From contig NC_134517.1 of NCBI RefSeq assembly GCF_027942865.1, positions 19,474,009 through 19,538,008 of the forward strand: 64,000 bases of DNA, in the 5' to 3' direction. This DNA comes from Odontesthes bonariensis (lineage: Eukaryota; Chordata; Actinopteri; Atheriniformes; Atherinopsidae). A program made the translations under genes and the position numbers. The notes under the pieces are model-generated. The model was not told the origin of the DNA. It ran no database searches and was given only the letters and a program-made list of their open reading frames with translations. Positions 24,305 to 35,089 of this stretch are shown here, in pieces (within the stretch, counting starts at the first letter, position 1; each line of letters opens with the position of its first letter).

Positions 24305-25534
24305 ATGGGTAAGACTAATGTCTTTATGTTTGACCTGCATGAAAGGTTTACTGTTACATTTGGTCAATGTCAGTTAAATGATATTTGGATGGCTACTTAA
24401 TCTTTCTTGTCTTGGCAGCAAAGAAAGTGTTGATCGTGTATGCTCACCAGAGCTCTGGCTCATTCAACGCTGCAGCCAAAGATGCTGCTGTGAAGGTTTT
24501 GACCACTCAAGGCTACACAGTTGACGTCTCTGACCTGTACGCCATGAACTTCAAAGCCACTGCTACAGCTGAGGACATCAAAGGTGTCTTGATACACAAA
24601 TTAATTAAAGAAGCCTTACATTTGACTGGTCTGTAAATCTAACAAACCCCACTTGTTACAGGAGACTTGAAGGACGCTGAACACTTTCGTTACTCAAAGG
24701 AGACCCAGCTTGCATGGGAGGACGGGAGACTGTCGGATGACATCACTAAGGAGCAAACTAAACTTACTGAGGCAGACCTCATTATCTTTCAGGTAGAACC
24801 TGGGTGCCAGTAATGTTTGTACTAACCAATAAATCTTAATTATACAAAATGTGGGCCTGTTCTCCCCAGTTCCCCATGTACTGGTTCAGTGTTCCTGGAA
24901 TCTTGAAGGGCTGGATTGATCGGGTGCTCACGAGTGGATTTGCCTTCTCACAGGACAAGCGGTACAGTCTGGGAATCTTCAAGGTAAGGGCTCAATCAAG
25001 GTTTGTATTTGTCTCAAAAGATCCTGTGTTCTCAACTTGCTGCTTTTCAGGACAAGAAAGCCATGTTGTCCTTTACCACTGGGTCTCTTGAATCCATGTT
25101 CAGCCCAACTGGCATCAATGGGGACATGAATGTCACACTGTGGCCCCTGCAGGTACTATTTCACTCCAGATGGACTACTTGACACGCATTCAAACCCCCC
25201 CAACTATACTGACACAAATGTTCCTTTCCCCCTGCAGAATGGCATCCTTCACTACTGTGGCTTCCAGGTCCTGGCCCCTCAGATCTTCTGGGCTCCTTCT
25301 TCCGCTTCTCCTGAAGCTCGCACCAGCATGCTGGAGGGCTGGCGTACACGTCTGCATGGCCTCCTGGAAGAAAAGCCGCTGTCCTTCATTCCCTTAGACA
25401 GCTTTGACGACAAGGGCTTCCAGTTGAAGCCTGATGTCCATGAGGAGCATGCCAGCAAGGAGTTTGGACTGATGGTGGGCATCCACCTGGGCAAGCGGCT
25501 GCCTCCCAACTGCCAGATGAAAGCTGGGTGCTGA
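24305..25534 (+). CDS. nqo1: NAD(P)H quinone reductase, nqo1 copy 1
   Basis: NQO1-family flavoprotein that reduces quinones by two electrons using NAD(P)H and bound FAD in the cytosol. Coding exons are 24305-24308, 24419-24583, 24662-24792, 24870-24983, 25051-25152 and 25238-25534, all with GT/AG borders, giving 270 residues. Exon 1 holds only ATGG. The flavodoxin-like N-terminus reads [16 protein letters not shown] (3-18). [15 protein letters not shown] (101-115) contains the conserved W105/F106, and [17 protein letters not shown] (147-163) lies at the active site. The length and LGKRLPP tail fit NQO1 (274 in human) rather than NQO2 (231). At positions where human NQO1 has Tyr126, Tyr128, Tyr155 and His161, this protein has Phe, Gln, Phe and Asn. 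Copy-specific residues include His-Gly-Leu-Leu in exon 6 and PPNCQ near the C-terminus. AATAAA is at 25561. It has a TATA promoter and no obvious lesion, so I infer a functional gene. Confidence 0.93.
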
Positions 25535-25766
25535 GGAAATGGTTGTCCTGACATGTGATAAATAAAGCTGGTCTATTCAGACACTGCTGTTGAATCCCTA
25601 TTTGGCTTTCTTGGGTTCCAATATCTTGACTGTCACAAATGGTGTCACCTCTATTCTTGGCTTTGTGTACAGCAATTTTATGTTCTTAATTCTGGCCATA
25701 GAGTTAATTCAATGAGTTGTTCTGCTCATGGTTTAGTGTTGATCGAACTCTGATGTTCGGAAGCTC

Positions 25767-25768
<2 letters not shown>

Positions 25769-25800
<32 letters not shown>
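25769..25800. repeat. poly(T) tract
   Basis: A run of about 30 T in the spacer of unit 1. Confidence 0.9.
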
Positions 25801-25801
<1 letters not shown>

Positions 25802-25952
25802 GGCTGCAGTTTGAGGTGTGGAATTTAACTTGTGAATCTTCACACCATTTTAGATAACAGACTACCAGAAGAGCAGGGTGACATTTTGGAGGCTTCTGCC
25901 CTTGAGGGGGAAGGGGTTTAGCTTAAACTAAATATAAAGCACCTTAATCTTC

Positions 25953-26455
25953 AAGGTAGGGTAGGAGATCCTGGATTTTGAGTCCAGCGACGCTGCATTT
26001 TGAAAATACACAGGTAAAAAGTCCCAACCCTTTTCTTCACTTTCCCCCCCGAAGGCACGCCTCTAGAGTACATGAACGAGCGCTGTTCTGACAGCAAGCA
26101 TCGATCGCTGCCGTATTTATGTTTAAATAATGCTAGCCAAGCTGGCTCTAGTTTAGCTTCCTGCCAAGCTTCTGGGCACGCGTAAATCGTTCACGGAGCA
26201 GGGTACGCGCACAGGGGTAAGGAGGGGGAGGGAGGAGCAGATTGCAGTTTGATAGACGGCATCAGTATCCAATCATTGTGAACGGTCCGTTCACAATGAT
26301 TGGATACTGTTTTTCCTAGATTGTACGTTCTAGAGGCCACTAAAACTTTTCATATTAATGTCAAAACTTTTAATTGGTTGCAATGGGGGTGTGAAGAGTA
26401 TTTCAAGGAATATGTAAAAAAAAATGTTCCAGAAAAAGATCCCCTACCCAACCTT
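25953..26455. mobile_element. about 0.5-kb miniature inverted-repeat element in unit 1
   Basis: The left end AAGGTAGGGTAGGAGATC and right end GATCCCCTACCCAACCTT are imperfect inverted repeats. The element is absent at the corresponding place in units 2 and 3. It has no coding capacity and contains a 47-bp palindrome. The superfamily is not determined; I see no clear target duplication. Confidence 0.65.
26263..26309. repeat. 47-bp palindrome, 23-bp arms
   Basis: The arm at 26263-26285 (starting cagtatccaatcattg) is followed by a single T and its perfect reverse complement at 26287-26309. It sits inside the 25953-26455 element. Confidence 0.9.
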
Positions 26456-26929
26456 TAACTAATCAACCCAAAGGCATTGATCAAACACATGGACATCATT
26501 CTTAACCCTTGTGTGGTGTTCATATTGTTGTTACTCAGCCAGTGTTTGTGGGTCTGGTGGACCCGTAGCATTTTGTGGTTTTTAATGCCTCACAATCAAG
26601 TATTTTATGCTAAAAAACTCAACAGATGTTTACTTCATCCCAATTACAAGCAGTATAAACAGTATATATGGTTAATATTTGCCCTTTACCTTTGTTAGAT
26701 CACATTTATAACTTATTATTTAAAACGTAATAAAGAAAATCAATTAAAATCAAGATATGAGTGGAAACAAATTCACAAGTGAAGCAAGGTTTTTCAAAAC
26801 TACTGACTTTTATTTCTTTGAACTCAGAAATTTAACCCATTCAGGTGCACAACACAACCTGAACACATGAACACATAGAGTAAACACATCAGTCAAGACA
26901 ACACATGAGCCCCATTGAACACATGGCCT

Positions 26930-28039
26930 TTAGCCACTAGCCAATACAACACATGAGGGGCAGAGTTTTACTGTGTGTGTGTTGCAGATATACTTTTTGC
27001 ACTTGATGCATGTGTGTTTTTCTGTCCATCTTGGGTCCGCACACTTCGCACCGCGTCTTCTTGTTGCTGGTGTTCACAACCTAGAATAATGAAAAGATCA
27101 GGAATTTTTCTAACACCTCTCTCTCTCACAAGACATGAGTGCCATCCATGTACTGCAACAGCATAACACACTTACTTCAGCTTCTGCAGATTGTGGTTCT
27201 GTAGGTTGGGTGGACAGGGCACCAGCATTCTCCTCCTGAATCCTCCTCACGATGGCTGCAGAGGCTGGGGTTCTGGGTACATGTTGTCTTTCCTCAATTT
27301 GTGGTCTCACCCATGCTTTTCCCAGATCCTCGAGAAAGAGGCGTCTCTTCTGGAGCTTCCCTCTGTTCCACTCTGGGTTAAGTGCCATCCAAATGACAAA
27401 GGCGTTGTTTGCTGAGATGTCCAACATGTCAAAGAATATCACCAGTGGCCAGCGTAGAGTCCTCCGTTTGCAGCTGTAGGCCGTCACCAGCTTGTCCATG
27501 TTGTCTACCCCTCCTTTTGTGGCATTATAATCCATGATGATCTCTGGTTTGTGATGTTCCTGGTCACAGATTCTTCCATCCCCGTGCAGTGTACTCATGA
27601 GTACCACATTCTTGCCTTTCTTTGGCACATAGGATACCAGGGATATGTCAGCCGTGTAGGCAAACATGGAAGACTTGACAGGCCTGTTCTTTGTAATCAG
27701 CAGTTGAGGTGGGAGCTCTGACTTGTTTTTCCGTATTGTTCCCACCATGGTCAGCTTCCTCTTTAGGAGCTCCTGTCCCAGCTTGTGCGAGGTAAAAAAA
27801 TTATCGCATGTGATGTTGTGTCCACTGAGTCCCTGAGACATGTCCAGGACAACTCTCATTCCTTGGTTTTTCTCAGGGGCTCCTCCATCAGGTTTCCCTG
27901 TGTAGACTTGTAAGTTCCAAGCATTTTAGGAAGTGGAAACCTCTTCTTGGGAATCCTCTCCCTCTACATCATCATCAAAACCTTCTCCATCTTACAAAAT
28001 AACTTCCAAGACCCTCTGCGCAGAGATCCTTTTGGCCAT
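26930..28039 (-). pseudogene. piggyBac transposase, deleted and frameshifted
   Basis: Minus-strand reading starts ATGGCC at 28039 (MAKRISAQRVLEVIL) and meets TAA. It continues in the same frame through an acidic stretch, meets a second TAA, then resumes as NAWNLQVYTGKPDGGAPEKN and GMRVVLDMSQGLSGHNITCD. The DDE-domain half from 27859 onwards is intact (NFFTSHKLG, later ATKGGVDNMDKL), with two of the family's catalytic Asp motifs. The usual region between the acidic N-terminus and NAWNLQVY, including the first catalytic Asp, is missing. A probable 95-bp intron (27175-27081, GTAAGT to TTCTAG) joins ...AEAE to VVNTSNKKTRC. The C-terminal Cys-rich zinc finger (CEVCGPK, CIKCKKYICNTH, LCPSC) then needs one frameshift. 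The gene is therefore inactive. Confidence 0.88.
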
Positions 28040-28265
28040 CTTGATCGGTTGTGATAAGAAACCACACTGGCAAAGCTATATTTATAGTGTCCTGCCTCCA
28101 ATTTGTAGCAGATAGAGTGGGAGAAAATAAAGATTCCCGCAAGACAGAGGGTCAAATGTGCGGGAAAACAAGAGTAGATGCTTGATGTGTTGAGTGTTGA
28201 TGCTTGAATTTTGCAAAAATGTTGCAAACTTGTGTGGGAACCTTAGGTGCAGAAACTCTCTCTGT

Positions 28266-28292
28266 CACACACACACACACACACACACACAC
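28266..28292. repeat. (CA)n microsatellite inside the piggyBac element
   Basis: About 13 CA units. Confidence 0.97.
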
Positions 28293-28582
28293 TAATAGCA
28301 GGCCCAGACAGGAGGAGGACAGAGTGTATGTACACAGAACATCAATTTCCACACTTCTTTTAGCCCTGGGTCCAGTGGACCCGAACATCTTATATGTAAT
28401 AGAAATGTGTAGGGGGTGTGTACGGTGTGTGGTCATTAAAAATTTATTCTGATATATGTTCTTCACAGAAAATGAGCCAAGGCCAGTGAGTCTGAGTTTG
28501 AAAAATTAATCAATTGTATCATTTTTCTTTTGATAAAAAATGAAAACGGGTCCCACGGACCCGAACACCACACAAGGGTTAA

Positions 28583-29823
28583 ATGATACGATGTCATTTG
28601 TCCATATGCAATCATGGTAATATAGAAGACTTATCTGGAGTTGACATGGTGCTAACTGGAACCATTTTAGTTGGAACAAATGTTTAAAAAACTATTATTG
28701 CAGTTCAAATATGAAAATGAACATTACTACTGTTCAAGCCTTGGGTACTCGCTACGCTTCTCAACATGTTGACACGGAGCAACTTGTCAAACCTTAAAAT
28801 CATTTTTTTTTTTTTTTTTTTTATAAAATTGAACATCGGGCATGAGTGGTTTTTGAAAGGTGAGTTTATAGGCATTGTACAAAACCAAAGGTACAGTTTG
28901 GAATTTGAGGGCAGAAAGTGTTTGTGTTATACAATGCTCTCTTACCAAGTATCCATTATGCTCCTCCATTGTTCTTCCTAGTTATCCTACCGTAGTTGCA
29001 TTGAAGGCCATTTTTGCTTGCTCAATTTGGGTCAAGTGGGCAACGTTTTACCAGGTGGGTAAAAGAATCCTCAGAAAAGCAGCTCTGCTTTACTGTAAGC
29101 TGCTATGCTAACATTTCTTTAGATTAATGAATGTCAAGATAATGTTAAGATGAAGTGTGACAGTAAGTTGGACCCAACAGCCCATCTGTTCATGTTTTTA
29201 ATAACTTCAGCTTTAAATTATTATAAAAGAATGGTTTGAAAAATTGTAAAATATTCTTCATGCCAGATAACAGTGCCTTGTGCCATATGCCATACTGACA
29301 GCTATTCTTATTTGGAAAGTAGACAAATAGAGAAAGTTATAGCAAGGAAAAATTTAGGAGACTGAAATAATGAACACCACAAATGTTTCTTCTTGATTGT
29401 CTGTAAAAAGGTGCAACAACAGCTTTACGTCCTAAAGTAAAAGCTCTACTGTAACTTTGACCACATGATGGCACTATTGGACAGTTTTTCACAGTAAAAT
29501 TAAGCATCCACCATGAAGCGCTACATGAAAATCATCCATCGAAGTGTGGCTGCAGCTTTTTATGCTTCTGTGCATTCACAAGAACTAAACGTGTGTATCA
29601 CAGTATGTGATAAACCACCAAAGCATGCCACTATCCCAGAAAAAAAACACAATATCTTCCTTCACAACAAAAGGAATACAGCCAGAGGCTCAATATGAGG
29701 CACAATGATGACCAACAAAGAAGTTTTGTGATGAATACAATGACAGGGAGGTCACAGAGATTAAACAAGACACCCTCACAAAGATCAGAATGCCTGTCAT
29801 ACTACAAAACAAGTTTTACTTTC
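28583..29823 (+). other. nqo1-array spacer of unit 1
   Basis: This part aligns by eye with 34760-37060 (insertions removed) and 40545-41830. It contains a poly(T) run at 28803-28822 and the spacer open frame at 29513-29698. I recognise no gene. Confidence 0.6.
29513..29698 (+). other. conserved 61-codon spacer open frame (unit 1)
   Basis: ATG-initiated frame MKRYMKIIHRSVAAAF... ending ARGSI. The unit 3 copy (41527-41712) has the same length and differs at only a few residues near its start plus one later. In unit 2 the corresponding sequence (from 36883) is broken soon after VHSQF by a stop and deletion. It has no signal peptide, membrane segment or domain that I recognise. Similarity between units 1 and 3 may only reflect overall spacer similarity. 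Confidence 0.3.
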
Positions 29824-32241
29824 AGTCCTGGTTCTGTTGTACCCAGTGGCAGCTGCTGACTTTTAAAATAGGGGAAGCCCATTTTACGTGTTCAGGGTTG
29901 TAGTAGCTCGTGCCATCCCAAAGCAGAAGATAGAAAAGTTAAAAGGAATTAGTTATAACATAGCTGTGTCTAGTATTGCAAGTATGCCCAGCAAATACAC
30001 AGAAAGAAGGTATAGGCTTTGAAAATTCACACAGAAAGGCCAAAATCAAGTATGATCGAATCTAAGGCCTGTAAATGGCTGGATCTGTGACTGGATCAGA
30101 ATCTGTGGAGCATTTTTCCCTGTCATAATGAATACTTAAGAGTTTGATGGTGGTGGTAAGTATTCTTAAAAAAGGTAACATTTGTGAATGGGCAGCATTA
30201 ATTCTGGAAAGAAACAACTAAAAGTAGCTAGCTAACACGACAAACAAATGCACAACAGGAATATGATTGACAAAACTTTTAAACAACAAGGATGTGTTTC
30301 TTATTTACAGTGTAATATTTACAAAAGTGTATGTGTGCGAGGATGGAAATGGAAACGATGGGAAATGAGTGAAACTCCGACACCACTTTCACAGACAACC
30401 AGTCTCTTTCGTATCCGCTTTGGGACTGAAGTTCCAGCGTGCTTCTCCCCGCTTAAAAATTCGGCTGCCACAAGATCTCTGATGGACAAACACTAACTCC
30501 AATCATCACAACACAGCACCTCATATTGACACGCCCATGTCTAATCTACCCCCAGAGACGCCGGGCTGCCTTGGAAGTGATGAGTTTTTGTCGATTTAGC
30601 CAATAATGACCTAGAATTGTAGAAAAAAACTTGACTCTCCCGCCCCCTCCTGAAGCCGGGCAGCCCTCGGCTCGGAAGCCTGGCTGTTAGTGGCGGCTTC
30701 ATAACATGATTTCCTCAGTGAACGGCGGCGATTTCAGAACAAATCACTTCATTAAGCTACAGGACAACATGTTATAGTTATGAAAGTAAATGCAGTATTG
30801 GGCATATCTTGTGTTTTGTGAATAACTGTTTTATCGTCAATTTAACATTGAAGATGTAGCAATTTCGCCAGAGAATGGGAGAGGCTGTCCGGCTACCCGT
30901 GTTGTCTCTGAATACCCGCGGCTGGTTGGACCTCAGTGCTGCGTTTGATACTGTAGATCACAGAATCCTGTTGCACAGGCTGGAAAACTGGGTTGGACTA
31001 TCTGGAGCGGTCCTTAACTGGTTCAGGTCCTACTTAGAAGGCCGGAGTTATTTTGTTACAATTGGCAGCTATGAATCTGAGCGAGTGGCCATGACTTGTG
31101 GAGTCCCCCAGGGGTCAATTCTTGGACCTCTTCTGTTTAACTTGTATATGCTCCCTTTGGGTCAGATATTGCAGAACTTTAACATCAATTATCACAGTTA
31201 TGCAGACGATACACAACTTTATGTGTCTCTGTCACCAGACGACTGCAGCCCAGCAGACGTACTGTGTCAGTGTCTGGAGGAAGTAAACACCTGGATGAGA
31301 GAGAATTTTCTACAATTAAATGAAGACAAAACTGAGATCATTCTGTTTGGTAGCAAAGAGAAGAGGGTCAGCGTTGGTAAATATCTTGAGACTCGGGACC
31401 TTACAATCACTGACCAAGTTCGTAACCTCGGAGTGTTGATAGACTCAGATCTGACTTTCAGCAGCCACATCAAAGCTGTCACCAAGGCAGCTTTTTACCA
31501 CCTCAGAAACATCAACAGAATTAAAGGTTTCCTCTCCCAAAAAGACCAGGAGAAACTCATCCATGCATTCATCTCCAGTAGACTCGATTACTGTAATGCT
31601 CTTTTAACTGGACTTCCCAAAAAGAGCATTAAACATCTGCAGTTCATCCAGAACGCTGCTGCTAGAGTTTTAACCCGGACTAAGAGATCTGAACACATCA
31701 CACCAGTTTTAAAATCTTTACACTGGCTTCCAGTCAGTCACAGAATAGATTTTAAAAGCCTGCTGATGGTTTACAAATCCCAGAACGGTTTAGGGCCAAA
31801 ATACATCTGTGATGTGTTCAGAGAATATAAACCTAGCAGAGCTCTTAGATCTAAGGACTCAGGTCAGCTGGTCCAGTCCAGAGTCCAGACTAAACATGGA
31901 GAAGCAGCATTTAGCTGTTATGCTGCAAACAAGTGGAACAAACTGCCTGTGGAGATTAAACTTTCACCAAATGTAGACATTTTTAAATCCAGGTTAAAAA
32001 TATTTCTTTTCTCATGTGTCTATGCATGAAATCTGCAAACTATCTTTTAACTTATCTTGACTGTTGCTTGTTTTTAAATTAATTTAAATGATTTTATTTC
32101 TTTCTCTTTATATTGTTTTATGTATTTTTGATGCCTCTTCCACTCCCTGCTGCAATGCTTTTATTTTATGTAAAGCACTTTGAATTGTTTGTACATGAAA
32201 TGTGCTATACAAATAAATTTGATTTGATTTGATTTGATTTT
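29824..32241 (+). mobile_element. 2.4-kb insertion in unit 1, ending in an L2 LINE
   Basis: Compared with unit 3 (aagttttactttgataaaca near 41825), unit 1 has about 2.4 kb inserted between ttttacttt and gataaacag. The left 1.1 kb (29824-30925) looks like a decayed DNA-transposon or mixed repeat (cagtggcagctgctga near its start) that I cannot classify. The right part is an L2 LINE. The two may have inserted separately. Confidence 0.7.
30926..32240 (+). mobile_element. 5'-truncated L2/Maui-type LINE with reverse transcriptase
   Basis: An open frame runs to the stop at 32029 and encodes the C-terminal half of a non-LTR reverse transcriptase. It contains DLSAAFDTVDHRIL, GVPQGSILGPLLF, the catalytic YADDTQLY and the thumb-region motifs NLGVLIDSDLTFSSHIK and RLDYCNALLTGLP. 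The ATG at 30875 lies in unrelated upstream sequence, so LINE homology starts near 30926. The 3' UTR carries tgtaaagcactttgaattg and gtgctatacaaataaa, then a TTTGA/TTTGAT repeat tail, typical of fish L2. The long intact frame suggests a fairly recent insertion. A functional element would need the missing endonuclease and N-terminal RT parts. Confidence 0.92.
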
Positions 32242-33016
32242 GATAAACAGCTATGAGTGTTAACTAGAATAAATCTACATTATTGAGAAAGGAGGCAATT
32301 TGAAGAAGCCTAGAGCAAGAGTTTGAATGTACGTGATCCCATTTGCAGATATGAAGCAGTTGTTTATTAACCCAATCCTCCTCACAGTGGCTGGGTAGAT
32401 GAGACTTGGCCTCTGAATCCAGATGTGCGCAAGCTCTGGTTTGCCTTTGAAACCCAATGCTCTGTCCATTTTACAGGAGAACATTCGTGAGTGGGTTTGA
32501 CCGCAGGCAACTGTTTCTTTAGATGAAAGTAATGCAAAGGAAAACCAGCACAACCAGTAAAGTCGAGCGAGAGGATTACCCCATCACAAGTGCTTCATGC
32601 AGTCGGAAGACATCGGGAGTGGCACACAATTTTAAACATCTTGGAGACAGACAGACAAATACAGACATGCATGCTATCAAATAACCACACATCACTGTAT
32701 AAAAGTTACAAAAAACAGATACATGGGCACATGTGGGCTCATTCTCTTTCTGGGAAAGCTCAAGTATGAAAAAACAAACACTGTCTTGAAGTAAAATATG
32801 TGTAACAGCACTGCCGAAAGTTTATCCTGTGTTTAAAAGTAGCTCAATCATAACTAATATTTTAGTGATAGAGAACATAAAATGGAAAATAGTTTTTGAT
32901 TTCAGTAGAAAATCAATAGATGAGAGATCTGAGAGATAATCCCCCATTTCAGGTGATTGATTGATGACCTTAATTGCTGATTGACAGCACCTGAGAGAGA
33001 TGGATCTAGGAGGGTG

Positions 33017-33023
33017 TATAAAA
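33017..33023 (+). promoter_or_regulatory. TATA box of nqo1 copy 2
   Basis: TATAAAA, 90 bp before the ATG at 33107. The upstream inverted repeat here reads TGCTGATTGACAGCA, as in copy 4, one base different from copies 1 and 3. Confidence 0.8.
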
Positions 33024-33106
33024 ACAGCATCCTGTGCTTTGTTGCAGTATGAACTTTGTTAAACCAGCTAAGTGTAAAGTTCAGCATTTACCTAACTGGC
33101 GTCAGG

Positions 33107-34342
33107 ATGGGTAAGACTAATATATTTTTGTTTGACCTGCATGAAAGGCTTACTGTTACATTTTGGGAATGTCTGTGAATTGATATTTGGATGGCTACTA
33201 AATCTAATCTTTCTTTTCTTGGCAGCAAAGAAAGTGTTGATCGTGTATGCTCACCAGAGCTCTGGCTCATTCAACGCTGCAGCCAAAGATGCTGCTGTGA
33301 AGGTTTTGACCACTCAAGGCTACACAGTCGACGTCTCTGACCTGTACGCCATGAACTTCAAAGCCACTGCTACAGCAGAGGATGTCAAAGGTTTCTTCAT
33401 GCGCAAATGCATTAAAAAGCACTTACATTTGACTGGTCGGTAAATCTAACAAACCCCACTTGTTGCAGGAGACTTGAAGGACGCTGAACACTTTCGTTAC
33501 TCAAAGGAGACCCAGCTTGCATGGGAGGACGGGAGACTGTCGGATGACATCACTAAGGAGCAAACTAAACTTACTGAGGCAGACCTCATTATCTTTCAGG
33601 TAGAACCTGGGTGCCAGTAATGTTTTTACTAACCAATAAATCTTATTTATACAAAATGTGGGCCTGTTCTCCCCAGTTCCCCATGTACTGGTTCAGTGTT
33701 CCTGGAATCTTGAAGGGCTGGATTGATCGGGTCCTGACGAGTGGATTTGCCTTCTCACAGGACAAGCGGTACAGCCTGGGAGTCTTCAAGGTGGGCTCAA
33801 TCAAGGTTTGTATTTGTCTCAAAAGATCCTGTGTTCTCAACTTGCTTCCTCTTTTCAGGACAAGAAAGCCATGTTGTCCTTTACCACTGGGTCTCTTGAA
33901 TCCATGTTCAGCCCAACTGGCATCAATGGGGACATGAATGTCACACTGTGGCCCCTGCAGGTACTATTTCACCCCAGATGGACTACTTGACACGCATTCA
34001 AAGCCCCCCAACTATACTGACACAAATGTTCCTTTCCTCCTGCAGAATGGCATCCTTCACTACTGTGGCTTCCAGGTCCTGGCCCCTCAGATATTCTGGG
34101 CTCCTTCTTCCGCTTCTCCTGAAGCTCGCACCAGCATGCTGGAGGGCTGGCGTACACGTCTGCAAGGCCTCATGGAAGAAAAGCCGCTGTCCTTCATTCC
34201 CTTGGACAGCTTTGACGACAAGGGCTTCCAGTTGAAGCCTGATGTCCATGAGGAGCATGCCAGCAAGGAGTTTGGACTGACGGTGGGCATCCACCTGGGC
34301 AAGCGGCTGCCTCCCCACAGCCAGATGAAAGCTGGGTGCTGA
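33107..34342 (+). CDS. nqo1: NAD(P)H quinone reductase, nqo1 copy 2
   Basis: Second gene of the array. Coding exons are 33107-33110, 33226-33390, 33469-33599, 33677-33790, 33859-33960 and 34046-34342, giving 270 residues in the same layout as copy 1. Distinguishing residues are AEDVK at the end of exon 2 and SLGVFK at the end of exon 4, LQGLMEEK in exon 6 and PPHSQ near the end. The exon 4 donor is gtgggc instead of gtaagg, and intron 2 begins gtttcttcatgcg, unlike the other three. Intron 5 matches copy 1 (ggactacttgacacgc), while promoter and intron 3 match copy 4. AATAAA is at 34371. Active-site residues are as in copy 1. No disabling change is visible. Confidence 0.93.
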
Positions 34343-35089
34343 GGAAATGGTTGTCCTGACATATGTGATGAATAAAAGCTGGTTTATTCAGACACTGCTA
34401 TTGAATCTGTAATTTGGCTTTCCTGGGCTCGACTCATGACTTTCACCAGTGGTGTCACTTTCTGTTTCCTGGATTTGTGTACAGCAATTTAATTTGGATA
34501 TATTCTTAAATCTGGCCATAGATTTCATGAAATGGGCTTTATAAACTGTTTTTGCTGCAGTTTGAGGTGTGGAATCTGTAACTACTGAATCGTAAACTAA
34601 TTTAGATAACAAACTACCAGCATAGCAGTGACATTTTGGATTCTGTAGGAGGGGGGGAAAGCTTTAGCGTAAATAACACTTCTCCAGGGGCAAATTCAGT
34701 AACTAGTCAACCCAAATGCACACTTAATCCAATAACACATGATGGACATCATTACACTTAAATGATATTTGAAATATTTCACATTTGTCCATATACAATC
34801 CCAATATTAACGAAGACATGTCATTGACATGGTGCTAACTGGAACCATTTTAGTTGGAACAATGTAAAATTGCAGTTCAAGTATGAAAATGAACATCTTA
34901 ATTTATTCAAGCCTTTGGTACTCAGTACTACACTTCTCAACATATTGCCATGCAGCAACTTGTCAATCATAATGAAGCCACACCGTAAATTCATGTTTGA
35001 GCATTTTTGCTTGCTCAAGTGGGCAACGTTTTACCAGGCATGTAAAAGACTCCTCAGAAAAGCAGCTCTGCATTAGTGTAAGCTGCTAT
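34343..35089 (+). other. nqo1-array spacer of unit 2, left part
   Basis: This is the shared spacer without the 0.5-kb element and piggyBac copy seen in unit 1, so it shows the pre-insertion arrangement (aactagtcaacccaaatgc; gatggacatcattacac). Confidence 0.55.

Larger units (their letters stand above)
26502..28582 (-). mobile_element. piggyBac-like transposon, internally deleted
   Basis: The element is flanked by TTAA (26502-26505 and 28579-28582), the piggyBac target site. Its ends are perfect 16-bp inverted repeats, cccttgtgtggtgttc and its reverse complement. Internal GGTCC-GGACC type palindromes lie near both ends. Total length between the TTAAs is 2073 bp. Units 2 and 3 lack it and show the uninterrupted spacer. 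It carries a broken transposase (26930-28039) and a CA microsatellite (28266-28292). Confidence 0.92.

Noticed and set aside
24385-24636. Separate short gene beginning before nqo1 exon 2
   Set aside because: The frame starts at a TTG in intron 1 and runs on into intron 2. The real start is ATGG in exon 1, with splice signals on both sides. The same applies to the matching frames in the other copies.
25161-25554. Minus-strand open frames opposite nqo1 exon 6 in all four copies
   Set aside because: They recur only because the exon itself is repeated, have no splice or family support, and are shadows of the coding strand.
30875-30925. ATG at 30875 as the start of a host gene
   Set aside because: The 17 codons before the LINE homology do not resemble the LINE. 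The rest is reverse transcriptase, so the ATG is a chance fusion at the truncated end.
32275-32553. 92-codon minus-strand frame in array spacers as a gene
   Set aside because: The frame is broken or shifted in the matching sequences at 37086-37307 and 41859-42149, and it has no recognised domain.
33132-33443. Alternative 103-codon start for nqo1 copy 2
   Set aside because: It begins with a non-ATG codon inside intron 1 and reads through the exon 2 donor.
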